DNA of 64,000 bases, from positions 62,001 to 126,000 of the forward strand of contig NZ_JAGZ01000011.1 of NCBI RefSeq assembly GCF_000526915.1, given 5' to 3'. The notes under the pieces are model-generated. The model did not search any database. It saw only the letters and a program-made list of their open reading frames with translations, and was not told the origin of the DNA. A program made the translations under genes and the position numbers. Positions 18,807 to 28,197 of the stretch are shown here, piece after piece; positions within the stretch are counted from its first letter, which is position 1; each line of letters starts with the position of its first letter. The stretch is from Mycobacterium genavense ATCC 51234 (lineage in GTDB: Bacteria; Actinomycetota; Actinomycetes; Mycobacteriales; Mycobacteriaceae).

Positions 18807-20220
18807 TCCGCGTCGTTGAGCGCGCTGTGGTGGCGACGCCACACGAAGTAAAAGATCAACACCACCAAGATCCAGCCGCTGAACGCGATCCAGGTGTACC
18901 AGTGCAGGCTGACCAGAATGTAGCCGCAAGCCAGCACCGAAAGCACCGGCGTGACAGGGTAAAAGGGCACTTTGAACGCGCGCGGCAGGTCCGGCTCGCG
19001 CACCCGCAGGATGATCACCCCGGCCGCAACCACGATGAACGCGGGCAGCGTGCCGATGGACACCATGTCGGCCAGGTTGTCCAGCGGAACGAGGCTACCC
19101 AACGTCCCGGCGGCGACGGCGACGATCGCCGTGTTCGACACGGGCGTCTGGGTGCGCAGATTGATCGTCGCAAATCGCGATGGCAGCAGACCGTCGCGGC
19201 CCATCGCGTACAGGATGCGGGTCTGGCCGTACATCGTGATCAGGGTGACGGTGAAGATCGAGATCACTGCCCCCGCACAGAGAATCGTGCTGGCCCAGCC
19301 GTGATGCGTGACGTTGTCGAGAATGGTGGCCAGTTCCGCGTCCTGTTGCCCGCCGAAGGCCTGCCACGGCTGGGTGCCCAGCGCGGACAACGCGACGAGC
19401 ACGTAGACACCTGTGACCGTCGTCAGCGCGGCGATAAGGGCGCGCGGCATGGTCTTCTGCGGATCCTTCACCTCTTCACCCGCCGTCGATACCGCGTCCA
19501 GGCCGATGAACGAGAAGAAGATGGTGCCGGCCGCCGAGCCGATGCCCGCGACGCCGAACGGGGCGAAGTCCTTGAGCTGGTTGGCGTCGAAGGCGGTGAA
19601 CGCGATGACGACGAACATGCCCAGCACGCCCAGCTTGATCATCACCATGATCGCGTTGACCCGCGCCGATTCGCTGGCGCCGCTGATCAGCAAGAGCGCA
19701 CACATGGCGATCAGGATGACCGCCGGCAGGTTCAGGTAGCCGGGGTCCGAATCCCACGGCGCGGCCGACAAGGCATGCGGGAGCTGGAATCCGAATAGGT
19801 TGTGCAGCAGCTTGTTGACGTAGCCGCTCCAGCCCACCGATACCGCGGCGGTGGCCACCCCGTATTCGAGCAGCAGGCAGGCCTCGCGACGACTTCGCCC
19901 AGCGTCGCGTAGGCATACGAATACGACGACCCGGACACCGGTACGGCCGAGGCCAATTCGGCGTAGCAGATGGCGGCGAGCCCGGCGGCGATCCCGGCGA
20001 TGACGAACGAGACGACCACCCCGGGTCCGGCTTCCGGCACCGCTTGCGACAGCACGAAGAATATGCCGGTGCCCACCGTCGAGCCGACCCCGAACATGGT
20101 CAGTTGGAACGCGGTGATGCCGCGTTTGAGGTGCTCTGCGGCTCCGTCTACGACGGGCGCGCCACTCACCGGTCGGCGCCGCAGCATCTGCGCTGTCAGG
20201 CTGATCGAGCTGGCTGGCAA
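18803..20220 (-). pseudogene. rocE: Amino-acid permease RocE, frameshifted
   Basis: APC-family permease of about 470 codons and ~12 membrane spans. The N-terminal part (20220 to ~19880) ends ...T-L-G-E-V-V-A and the rest resumes in another frame at A-C-L-L-L-E-Y-G-V and runs to 18803. One base is missing near 19880. The TTG start at 20220 has an AGGAGG site five bases upstream. By position it is rocE, next to rocD, and would import arginine or ornithine for the RocD pathway. If the shift is real the transporter is dead while rocD remains intact. Confidence 0.8.
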
Positions 20221-20248
20221 TTGCGCCTCCTAGTGCCGGATCAGCTGA

Positions 20249-21484
20249 TTATGCCCGCAAGACGGCCGCAAATTGGTCGATGGCCCAGTCGATTTCCCGC
20301 TCGGTGATCACTAGTGGCGGCGCGAACCGCAGCGTCGATCCGTGGGTGTCTTTCACCAGCACACCGCGCTCGGCGAGGCGCAGGCTGATTTCCTTGCCGG
20401 TGGCCAGGGTGGGCTCGATGTCGACGCCGGCCCACAAGCCGAAGCCGCGCACCGCGATCACGCCGTCGCCGATCAGATCCCGCAACCGCTGATGCAGGTG
20501 TGCGCCCAATTCGGCCGAGAGGGCCTGGAATTCACCGCGCGCCAGCATGGCGACCACCGTGGTGCCGATCGCGGCGGCCAGCGGGTTGCCGCCGAAGGTC
20601 GAGCCGTGCTCGCCGGGATGCAACACGCCGAGGATGTCGCGGTCGGCGACGACCGCCGACAGCGGAACGATGCCACCGCCCAGTGCCTTGCCCAACAGAT
20701 AGACGTCCGGCACCACGCCCCAGCGGTCGCAGGCGAACGTGTAGCCGGTGCGGGCTAGCCCCGACTGGATTTCGTCGGCGATCATCAAGACGTTGTTGTC
20801 CGTACACAGCGCGCGCACCGCCGGCAGGTAGTCGTCGGGCGGAACGATGATGCCGGCCTCACCCTGAATCGGTTCGATCAGCACCGCGACGGTGTTCTGG
20901 TCGATCGCGTCGGCCAAGGCCGCGACGTCGCCGAAGGGCACCGCACGGAACCCGGGCGTGAACGGGCCGAAGCCGCCCCGCGCCCTCGGGTCCGAGGAGA
21001 AGCTGACAATGCTGATCGTGCGGCCGTGGAAGTTGTTCTCGGCGACGATGATGTTCGCGCGGCCTTCGGGCACGCCCTTGACGTCGGCGCCCCACTTGCG
21101 CGCCACCTTGAGACCGCTCTCGACGGCCTCGGCGCCCGAGTTCATCGGCAGCACCATGTCTTTGCCGCACAGCTTGGCAAGCGCGGCGCAGAACGGGCCC
21201 AGGTTTGCGGCGTGGAACGCACGACTGACCAGCGTGAGGGTGTCCAGCTGGGCGTGCGCGGTCGCGGTGATTTCGGGGTTGCGGTGGCCGAAGTTGACCG
21301 CCGAGTACGCGGCCAGGCAATCCAGGTAGCGTCGGCCCTCGACGTCGGTGATCCAGGCACCCTCGGCGCTTGCCGCCACCGCGGGCAGCGGCGAATAATT
21401 GTGCGCTGCATACTGTTCGACGAGTCCGATCGCGTTCTCCGTTTCGTTGCCGGCCAACGAAGTCTGATGGTCGAGAATCGTCAT
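20249..21484 (-). CDS. rocD: Ornithine aminotransferase
   Basis: 411 residues, class-III PLP aminotransferase converting ornithine plus 2-oxoglutarate to glutamate semialdehyde and glutamate. Landmarks: N-S-G-A-E-A-V-E-S-G (PLP phosphate), N-N-F-H-G-R-T, E-P-I-Q-G-E-A-G, D-E-I-Q-S-G-L-A-R-T-G and the Schiff-base Lys in L-L-G-K-A-L-G-G-G. The frame is whole; in M. tuberculosis the same locus is, from memory, split into rocD1/rocD2. It overlaps the ddaH stop by four bases, so the two were one unit. Confidence 0.92.
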   Translation of the reverse strand: MTILDHQTSLAGNETENAIGLVEQYAAHNYSPLPAVAASAEGAWITDVEGRRYLDCLAAYSAVNFGHRNPEITATAHAQLDTLTLVSRAFHAANLGPFCAALAKLCGKDMVLPMNSGAEAVESGLKVARKWGADVKGVPEGRANIIVAENNFHGRTISIVSFSSDPRARGGFGPFTPGFRAVPFGDVAALADAIDQNTVAVLIEPIQGEAGIIVPPDDYLPAVRALCTDNNVLMIADEIQSGLARTGYTFACDRWGVVPDVYLLGKALGGGIVPLSAVVADRDILGVLHPGEHGSTFGGNPLAAAIGTTVVAMLARGEFQALSAELGAHLHQRLRDLIGDGVIAVRGFGLWAGVDIEPTLATGKEISLRLAERGVLVKDTHGSTLRFAPPLVITEREIDWAIDQFAAVLRA

Positions 21485-22005
21485 TCAAACACCTCCAATG
21501 TGCAGCACTTGACTGAACCGCCCCCCTTGAGCAGTTCGGAAAGATCGACGCCGACGGGTGTGAAACCCACGTTCCGCAACTGTGCGGTGATACCCGTTGC
21601 AGCCGAAGGCAGTACGACATGCAGGCCGTCGGATACCACGTTGAGGCCGAACACGTAGGCGTCCGCGCTGCCCACCACGATAGCGTCGGGAAACAGTGCG
21701 TGCAGCTGGTCCTGTGCCGCCGCGCTGAACGCCGGAGGGTAGAACGCGATGGTGTGATCGTCAAGGACGGCCAGCGCGGTATCGAGGTGGTAGAATCGCG
21801 GGTCGACCAGCTCCAGCGAGACCACCGGCATGCGCAGCGCCGCCGAGATCTCGGCATGTGCACGCCGGTCGGTGCGAAAACCATAGCCGGCCAACACCAT
21901 TTCGCCGACCAGCAGCAGGTCGCCCTGCCCCTCGTTGACGTGACGGGTGGTGACGGGCCGGCTGGATGACACCGACGAGCGCATCTCGCCGAGCTCATCG
22001 AGCAT
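21481..22005 (-). pseudogene. Dimethylarginine dimethylaminohydrolase-like, N-terminally truncated
   Basis: Codons from N-E-G-Q-G-D-L-L-L-V-G (about 21935) to the end match the C-terminal ~150 residues of DDAH/arginine deiminase-like proteins (Rv2323c type, ~300 residues). The catalytic His (F-Y-H-L-D-T-A-L) and Cys (G-G-G-S-V-K-C-C-T) are kept. The N-terminal ~130 residues, with other guanidine-binding residues, are missing, and the first ~20 codons here are unrelated. The 5' end abuts the equally truncated, divergent Lrp gene, so one deletion removed both starts and their shared promoter. Confidence 0.75.
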
Positions 22006-22396
22006 GCGCGGGCGACCTTCGCCGAGATCGCCGAGAAGGTGAATTGTCCGCGCCGGCGGTGAAACGCCGCGTGGACCGGATGCTCGACAGTGGGGTGATC
22101 AGGGGCTTCACCACGATCGTCGACCGCAATGCGCTCGGCTGGAACACGAGGCCTACGTGCAGGTGTACTGCCACGGCACCATCGCGCCCGATCAGTTGCG
22201 GGCGGCCTGGGTCGACATGCCCGAGGTGGTCAGCGCGGCGACGGTGACCGGGACGTCGGACGCGATCCTGCATGTGCTGGCCCGCGACATGCGCCACCTG
22301 TAGTCGGCGCTGGAGCGCATCCGGGAAAGTGCCGACATCGAGCGCAGCGAAAGCATCGTCGTGCTGTCCAACCTCATCGACCGGATGCGGACCTAG
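21985..22396 (+). pseudogene. Lrp/AsnC-family regulator, multiply broken
   Basis: Readable in three frames: H-A-R-A-T-F-A-E-I-A-E-K-V-N, S-A-P-A-V-K-R-R-V-D-R-M-L-D-S-G-V-I (the winged helix) and a RAM/sensor domain with A-A-W-V-D-M-P-E-V-V and G-T-S-D-A-I-L-H-V. One base is missing near 22040 and another near 22150, and codon 22301-22303 is TAG where Glu is expected. The N-terminus is deleted. By position it was the regulator of the divergent ddaH-rocD-rocE unit. Confidence 0.8.
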
Positions 22397-22421
22397 CGCG
22401 GCCGCTGGCTCGCCGGGGTCC

Positions 22422-22560
22422 GCGAGCGTAGGGCGTATGGCCGGGGTTCGCGAGCGTAGACGCACTGCGAAATCCGGGGCTCATTCTCGCAGTGTGTTTA
22501 CGCTCGCGGCTCGAACGTCTTGGCTCGAACGTCTTGGCGGCTCGAAGGTTACGCTCGCGG
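22422..22560. repeat. Palindromic repeat cluster with GCGAGCGTA motif
   Basis: Arms 22448-22472 and 22485-22509 are near-perfect inverted repeats (about 20 of 25 bases), each holding CGCGAGCGTA and CACTGCGA (or complements), separated by 12 bases, so the RNA or ssDNA would fold into a long hairpin. Single extra half-copies of the GCGAGCGTA motif lie at about 22422-22436 and, inverted, at about 22549-22560. A perfect 14-bp tandem duplication (22510-22523 and 22524-22537) sits between. It lies in the intergenic gap between the dead Lrp gene and the sulfatase stop. Confidence 0.65.
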
Positions 22561-24186
22561 CCTGAACCCAAGAATGCGGCGGCGCGCGGGCCGGGGCTGG
22601 CGAGTTGCGTAGGGCCACGGCCGGTTTCGCTCCGGCACCGAATTCGCCCGGGCCTGTTTCAGCTGCATGCGCAGGTGCTGACGGAGGTCGTGCAGGTCGG
22701 GATCCGTCCAGCGGTTGACGGCTTCGATCGGGTCGACGGTCAGGTCGTAGAGCTCCCACTGGTCGTCGAGCGGCGAGGTCCGATATTCCTCTCCCCCAAG
22801 GCCATTGGCGGCCAGATGGCGAACACCCGGCTCGGTCCAGGTACCCGGATCGTCGAAGCTGCGCACCAGCTTCCACAAATGCCCCGCACCGCCGGCCTCG
22901 TCGACCCGGACCACCAGGCCCTCGAAATTGGACGCGGTGTGCGCCGGCACGCGGATACGCAGCGGCGCGGGCGGATTCGCGCCCAACTTCAGCACGCGCG
23001 CCGGGAACGAGGCGCCGTTGTCGCCGTACAGGACGCTGTCGCGAGTCATGATGTAGACGGCTCGCGTGTCGTCGACGGGCGCCCCGTCCACCACCGGCAT
23101 GAGATCGCGGCCCGGCAGCGCGTGCACTTCGGAGAACGACTCGGCGAGAGTGGCAGCGACCTCCTCGACGTCGACACCCGCGGCGCCGAGCAGATCGCCG
23201 TGGTCGGCCGTGCGCACCAGGACGGCGTTTTCGGAGCCTCCCTCGGTGACGGCCTTGCGGACGCGGTCGATCGGGGCGTCGACCTCGGCGTGCAGGCGAT
23301 AGTAGAGGTCGCGGTAGCGCTGCGCATTGCGCCCGTACGTCCGGTGGATTACGCGCGCCGGCCCGTAGGCGGAGTAGTAGGACTCGCGGTACGCGATCTG
23401 CGCGGCGAGCTTGGTCGAAAGGTCTTCGTCGGCGGTGGGCGCCGCGGGCACCGGCGGCGGGTCCAGCGGCGACGGCTGCACGGGACTGCGGCGCGCCCAG
23501 CCCGGGAATAACACGATGTCGTGCGGGTTGACGAAGCTGGCGACCAGTAGGAAGGGGCGCAGCGCGGCGGGGTCACCGGCACGGCGGCGGGCGTACCGGT
23601 CGGTGAGCCACGCGACGACGCGATCGGCGATCAGCGGATCGCGGCGAACACCGGCGTTGGCCAACGGCGCGCCGTGCGGCTCCGGGCCGACCCAGCCGGA
23701 AAACCCATACGGGCCAAGCGGATCCGCGTCAAGGTAGCGCTGCACCGCGGCCGGGTCGACGACGCCGTCGTCGTCGTTGGTCGCCAGCGGACGCCCGGTG
23801 TCGGGGTCGATCAGATCCGCATGCGAGATGTGCCACTTGCCGTCGTAGTGCGTGTCGTATCCGGCCGCGCGGAACCAGTTGCCCAGGGTGGGAACCTCGC
23901 CCGCGCGCAGCCAGCGCATGCGGGAATCCTCGGCCGTCTTCCCCATGCCGTCGGTCTAGGTCACCCCGTGCAAGTCCGGATACTGCCCCGTGAAGATGGT
24001 CGGGCGGCTGAGAACGCAGGCGAGCGAACCGGTGTAGTGTCGGCCGAAACTCACGCCATGGTCGTCGAACCACTTGCGCCCCTGCAGTATTCGATCACGC
24101 CAGGCGAGCACCTCGGGGGCCTCGTACGGCGGTATCGCGCGTTCCTCGTCGGTCATCACGATGACGATGTCGGGGCGGTCAGACAC
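22549..24186 (-). pseudogene. Sulfatase (alkaline phosphatase superfamily) with internal TAG
   Basis: About 545 codons. The N-terminus I-V-I-V-M-T-D-E-E gives the metal Asp pair; C57 in A-C-V-L-S-R-P-T is the candidate formylglycine site, though the usual C-x-P/A-x-R has Leu at the third position. Later come D-G-K-W-H, R-T-A-D-H-G-D-L-L-G (metal Asp/His) and a C-terminal W-E-L-Y-D-L-T-V-D-P. Codon 77 is TAG (23956-23958) in an otherwise open frame, probably from CAG. GTG 24186 starts V-S-D-R-P-D. The truncated product would end just after the active-site helix. Confidence 0.8.
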
Positions 24187-24630
24187 GTGCGTTCTCCAAT
24201 CGGTTAGCGAGCCCGGCGAGCATCGAATCGGACTGTCGCGCAACGACTTGACACACAAGACGCTCGGCAAGCCGTTGCGGTAGGCGAGGCCCGATGTCGA
24301 CCGTGGTGGTCAATCGCACGGTCACCGAATCGGCCGAGTTCGCCGCGAGTGTCCAGCGGTTGGCCACCCGGCGCAGCAGCGGGGCAGGCCCTCGATGTCG
24401 TAGGCGAGCGTGTGCGGCGGGTCGAACTCGGTGATGCGCTCGACGAGGGTGTCGCGTTTGACTTGGACTCGCCGCGTCGTGCCGACCACCGCTCAGCCGG
24501 GGCCCGAGCACAGGATGCACGAGTGGTCGACGTTGTCCGCCCACGAAACGATGGCCCCGAAGTCCGCCAGCACGTCCCAGACTTCTTGCACGCGAGCGGC
24601 AATGATGCGGGTGCGCTGGATCTCGGTCAC
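24179..24630 (-). pseudogene. SRPBCC (polyketide cyclase-like) protein, broken
   Basis: The reading V-T-E-I-Q-R-T-R-I-I-A-A, then V-W-D-V-L-A-D-F-G, W-A-D-N-V-D-H and R-V-A-N-R-W-T-L-A fits a ~150-residue START-like SRPBCC domain. Codon 24493-24495 is TGA, and the frame shifts near 24385. The end overlaps the sulfatase start by eight bases, so the two formed an operon. Confidence 0.65.
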
Positions 24631-24653
24631 GCGCTTACGCTACGCGAAGCCCG

Positions 24654-25508
24654 TTAAATCGGGGTGATATGCAGCATCGTCTCGACCACCACCGAGGCTG
24701 CGCCGGCCGCGACGAAGAGGGCCAGGGTCACCCAGTCCGTCGGTTTGGGCCGGGCCGGGGAGGCCGACAGCTGGCCCGCCCCGCCGCGGGCGGTGATCGC
24801 ATCGCCCATCTCATCGGCGCGCCGCAACGTCACGACCATGGCCGTCGCGAGCAGGTCGATCAGTTCACGGCCCTGCTGCTGGCGCCGGGCCCGGCGCGTG
24901 GGCGGCGCCTCCTTGGGGCGCAGCCGGCGGGCGGCGTAGAGCACCTGGAATTCCTCGATCAACATCGGGAAGGCGCGCAACGCGAGGGCCAACGCCGCCG
25001 CCCATTCGTCGACCGGGATCCGGAATATCTTCAGCGGCCGGCCCAAAGTTGCCAGTGCGGGCCCGATTTCGGCGACGTTTGTCGTCCAGGACACGATCGC
25101 CCCGAGGGTGAGCAGCAGGATCGTCAGCGCGGTCATCCTCAGGAAGTGCAGCGATCCGCCCAGGCCGACGTGCAGCCCGCCCACCGACACCACCGGACTA
25201 CCGCCGGCCAGCGCGGCCGTCACAAAGCCCAGCACGATGACGAGCCACAGCCAGCGTGGCATCGTGGGCAGCGCACCGCGGGGAATGTGCGCGAGCCGCA
25301 CCGCCGCCACCGTCAGGCCGCCGAGCAGTCCGATGGTCACCCAGCCCGGATTGAAGGTCAGCAGTACGGCGGTGCCGACGACGACCAGAATCTTGGTGCC
25401 GGCCCACAACTTGTGCATCGCGGTATTTCCGGGCACCGGAACCAACAGCACCACCGGGCGAGAAGGACGCTTCGTCTGGGCCTTGGCCGGTGACTCGGTC
25501 GCGCTCAT
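24654..25508 (-). CDS. ECF transporter transmembrane protein (EcfT)
   Basis: 284 residues with about six spans and a long cytoplasmic helix pair, matching EcfT/CbiQ: A-L-A-L-R-A-F-P and A-A-R-R-L-R-P-K-E form the coupling-helix region that docks on the ATPases. It overlaps the ATPase/S fusion gene by four bases. It is the Rv2325c counterpart by position. The vitamin or metal imported is not known. Intact. Confidence 0.85.
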   Translation of the reverse strand: MSATESPAKAQTKRPSRPVVLLVPVPGNTAMHKLWAGTKILVVVGTAVLLTFNPGWVTIGLLGGLTVAAVRLAHIPRGALPTMPRWLWLVIVLGFVTAALAGGSPVVSVGGLHVGLGGSLHFLRMTALTILLLTLGAIVSWTTNVAEIGPALATLGRPLKIFRIPVDEWAAALALALRAFPMLIEEFQVLYAARRLRPKEAPPTRRARRQQQGRELIDLLATAMVVTLRRADEMGDAITARGGAGQLSASPARPKPTDWVTLALFVAAGAASVVVETMLHITPI

Positions 25509-27544
25509 GCCACGCCTCCCGTCCTGGTCGGCACCGATTCCAGCACTCCGTCGCGCAGATGCAGGGTGCGCGGGCAGATCCCGTCCAGGCCGACGCTGTC
25601 ATGTGAGATGATTACCAGGGTCAGACCCTGTTCACGGCGCAACCGGTCCAGCAGCTTCAGCAGGCCGCGTTGGCTGGCGACATCCAATCCGGCCAAAGGT
25701 TCGTCGAGGATCAGCGCGCGCGGTGAGCGCGCCAGCAGTCCGGCCAGCACGACCCGACGCATCTGGCCACCGCTGAGCTGGTCGATGCGCCGTCGGGCCA
25801 ACGCGGGCTGCAACCCGACCAGACCCAAAGCCGCGGCCACCCGGGCTTCGTCGTCGGGCGAAAAGCCTGCTGCCGAAGCTACTTCCAGGTCGACGTGGCT
25901 GCGCATCAACTGCAGGCGGGCCGACTGGAACGCCAACGCGACCACGCCCACATGCTCATGAGTGGGTTCGCCGTCGATCAGGCAGGAGCCGGTGGTGGGG
26001 ACGGTCAACCCGGCCATGATCCAGCCCAGCGTCGACTTGCCCGACCCGTTGTCGCCATGGATCAAGACACCGTCGCCCTGCTCGGCGACGAAGTTGACGT
26101 CGCGCAGGGCGATCTTGGCCCACGGTGTGCCACTGGCATATTCGTGCCCGACGCCGGCGAGTTCGATGGCTCCCGCGTCGTGCCGCCGGGCCGCCACCGC
26201 AGTGGGCAACGGCGCGTCGGTGTTTCCCGCGCGGGTGTTGTCGGCCGACTCACTGAGGTTGATCATGCGGTCGGCGGTGGCGGCCTCGTTGTCGAAGTGG
26301 GTGATGTGCACCAGGGCCGTCCGGTGCCGCTTGCTCAGTCCCGACATCACGCCCAGCAAGGCATCGCGGCCCTGCTGATCGATCATGGAGGTGACCTCGT
26401 CTGCGATGAGCAGTGCGGGTTCCCGGGCCAGTGCCGCGGCGAGTGCCAGGCGTTGCAACTGCCCGCCGGACAGACTTGCCGTGTCGCTTTCGGCGAGGTC
26501 CTCGAGCCCGACCTCACGCAGCAACCGATGCACGTCGACCGTGGCGTCCGGCGGCAAACCCCACACCACGTCGTCGGCGACCCGGGTGCCCAGCACTTGG
26601 CTCTTCGGGTGTTGCAGGACGAGTGCGGTGCCGCCGAGCTCGCCCAAACCCACTGTGCCGGGCCGATGTACGGTTCCCGAGGTCGGTCGCCGGCCGGCCA
26701 GGATCAGCATCAACGTCGTCTTGCCGGAGCCGTTGGCGCCGGTGACCGCGACGTGCTCGCCGCCCCGGACTTCCAAGCTGACCTCGGGCAGTGCGTCTTG
26801 AGCGGCCCTGGGGTAGCGGAACCGCACCCGCTCCAGTCGCACCGGCACCGGGCCGATCCGGGCATCCGCCGCCGCTTCGGTGTCGGGTGGATCCAGCTTG
26901 TGCACATCGGGGATGTCGCCCATCCGCTCCAGCAGCCGAGACAGCGCCGACCAGCCGATCAGCGTCACGACCACGACCACGAAAACCAAGTAGGGCAACA
27001 CCAGCCACGGCCAGTACTGCAGCCCCTCGGCGACGTAGCGCTTCAAGGTCTCGGCGACGTTCGGCAGATGCACCCAGCGCAGGAATGCGGCGACACCGTC
27101 GACGTTCGCGGTCAGCACGCCAAAGATCAACTGCCGCAACCGAGTCAGCACCGCGAATACGGCGACCCAGGCCGAACCCCAGGCCAATCCGGCGGCCAGC
27201 GAGGACAGGATCACCGTGGGTACACCCCGGCCCTTGCGTTTGACGATGCCGCAGATCCCCCCGACCCAGGCGGCGTCGACGACCATCGCGGAACTGCCCA
27301 ACCCGGAGATCAGGAAGGCGATGACCGCCGCGGCGACGGCCGAGGCGATCAGCACCCGAGGACGGAAGCGGTAGGCGAGCAGCCCCATGGGCACCGTGCC
27401 CAGCACCCCGAAGCCCTGAGCGAACGGGATGACCGCGGCGATGATTGCGGTCACCGAACAGAGCGCCCCCATCACCGCGGCCTGAGCTAATTCGTTCGGC
27501 TGCAGCGGACCTTTCGTACTGTGCCGAAGCGGGCGCGCGGTCAC
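25505..27544 (-). CDS. ECF transporter S-component fused to two ATPase domains
   Basis: 679 residues. Residues 1-~210 hold six membrane spans (S-component-like). Two full ABC ATPases follow: the first has Walker A G-A-N-G-S-G-K-T-T, signature L-S-G-G-Q-L-Q-R and Walker B A-L-L-I-A-D-E; the second has G-D-N-G-S-G-K-S-T, L-S-G-G-Q-M-R-R and A-L-I-L-D-E-P. With the downstream EcfT this makes a complete ECF importer from two genes (Rv2326c-Rv2325c type). GTG 27544 is preferred because upstream residues look non-coding. Divergent from the marR gene, whose operator lies between them. Confidence 0.88.
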   Translation of the reverse strand: MTARPLRHSTKGPLQPNELAQAAVMGALCSVTAIIAAVIPFAQGFGVLGTVPMGLLAYRFRPRVLIASAVAAAVIAFLISGLGSSAMVVDAAWVGGICGIVKRKGRGVPTVILSSLAAGLAWGSAWVAVFAVLTRLRQLIFGVLTANVDGVAAFLRWVHLPNVAETLKRYVAEGLQYWPWLVLPYLVFVVVVVTLIGWSALSRLLERMGDIPDVHKLDPPDTEAAADARIGPVPVRLERVRFRYPRAAQDALPEVSLEVRGGEHVAVTGANGSGKTTLMLILAGRRPTSGTVHRPGTVGLGELGGTALVLQHPKSQVLGTRVADDVVWGLPPDATVDVHRLLREVGLEDLAESDTASLSGGQLQRLALAAALAREPALLIADEVTSMIDQQGRDALLGVMSGLSKRHRTALVHITHFDNEAATADRMINLSESADNTRAGNTDAPLPTAVAARRHDAGAIELAGVGHEYASGTPWAKIALRDVNFVAEQGDGVLIHGDNGSGKSTLGWIMAGLTVPTTGSCLIDGEPTHEHVGVVALAFQSARLQLMRSHVDLEVASAAGFSPDDEARVAAALGLVGLQPALARRRIDQLSGGQMRRVVLAGLLARSPRALILDEPLAGLDVASQRGLLKLLDRLRREQGLTLVIISHDSVGLDGICPRTLHLRDGVLESVPTRTGGVA

Positions 27545-27642
27545 TTTCTCGATTGTGCCAGGCCGGTACCGGGTGTGCCCTCGCGATGGCGGCTCTTTGC
27601 TGACCCGTGACAATTCTGCGCACGGTGACAGCCGTTGGTCTC

Positions 27643-27659
27643 GCATAGCAAAGCTATGC
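27643..27659. promoter_or_regulatory. Perfect palindrome GCATAGC-aaa-GCTATGC, likely MarR operator
   Basis: A 7+3+7 perfect inverted repeat 13 bases upstream of the marR start codon, in the 127-bp gap between divergent marR and the ECF transporter. Size, symmetry and position are those of an autoregulatory MarR site, which would also control the divergent transporter. With so short a distance to the start, binding would cover the promoter or the transcription start. Confidence 0.6.
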
Positions 27660-27671
27660 AAGCATGGATAC

Positions 27672-28151
27672 ATGGACAACGTTGTCGACACCGCAAACGG
27701 CGCGCCGCAGCAGGGGCTGGGCGCAGACCTGCTCGCTGTGGTCGCGCGGCTGAACCGACTGGCTACGCAACGCATCCAAATGCCACTTCCTGCGGCACAG
27801 GCCAGACTTCTCGCCACTGTCGAAATGCACGGAGAAGCGCGCATCGGCGACCTTGCGGCGGTCGATCACTGTTCTCAACCCACGATGACCACCCAGGTAC
27901 GTCGGCTCGAGGACGCCGGCCTGGTTAGCCGGACCGTCGATCCCGGGGATGCCCGTGCGGTCCGGATCCGCATCACCGCCGAAGGGCGACGCACCCTGAA
28001 CGCCCTTCGGGCCGACCGCGCCGCCGCGATCGAACCGCAACTGGCGATGCTCGAGCCGGCCGACCGCGAAGTGCTGACCGAGGCGGTCCGGGTGCTGCGC
28101 CGGCTGCTCGACAATGCCGCGGCGACACCGCGCCGCCGCAACACACTGTGA
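27672..28151 (+). CDS. MarR-family transcriptional regulator
   Basis: 159 residues: winged helix with S-Q-P-T-M-T-T-Q-V-R-R-L-E-D-A-G-L-V (recognition helix) and the wing D-P-G-D-A-R-A-V-R-I, plus a C-terminal dimer helix. ATG 27672 follows the palindrome. Position equals Rv2327. Probable regulator of itself and of the divergent ECF transporter. Intact. Confidence 0.9.
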   Translation: MDNVVDTANGAPQQGLGADLLAVVARLNRLATQRIQMPLPAAQARLLATVEMHGEARIGDLAAVDHCSQPTMTTQVRRLEDAGLVSRTVDPGDARAVRIRITAEGRRTLNALRADRAAAIEPQLAMLEPADREVLTEAVRVLRRLLDNAAATPRRRNTL

Positions 28152-28197
28152 CCGGCCCTTCTCGGTCGACGCCCGCCGCCAGGTAGACACTTAGTCA

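Noticed and set aside
17894..19798. A 634-codon plus-strand open frame spanning uspC and rocE
   Set aside because: It crosses two genes of opposite orientation and has shadow-type composition.
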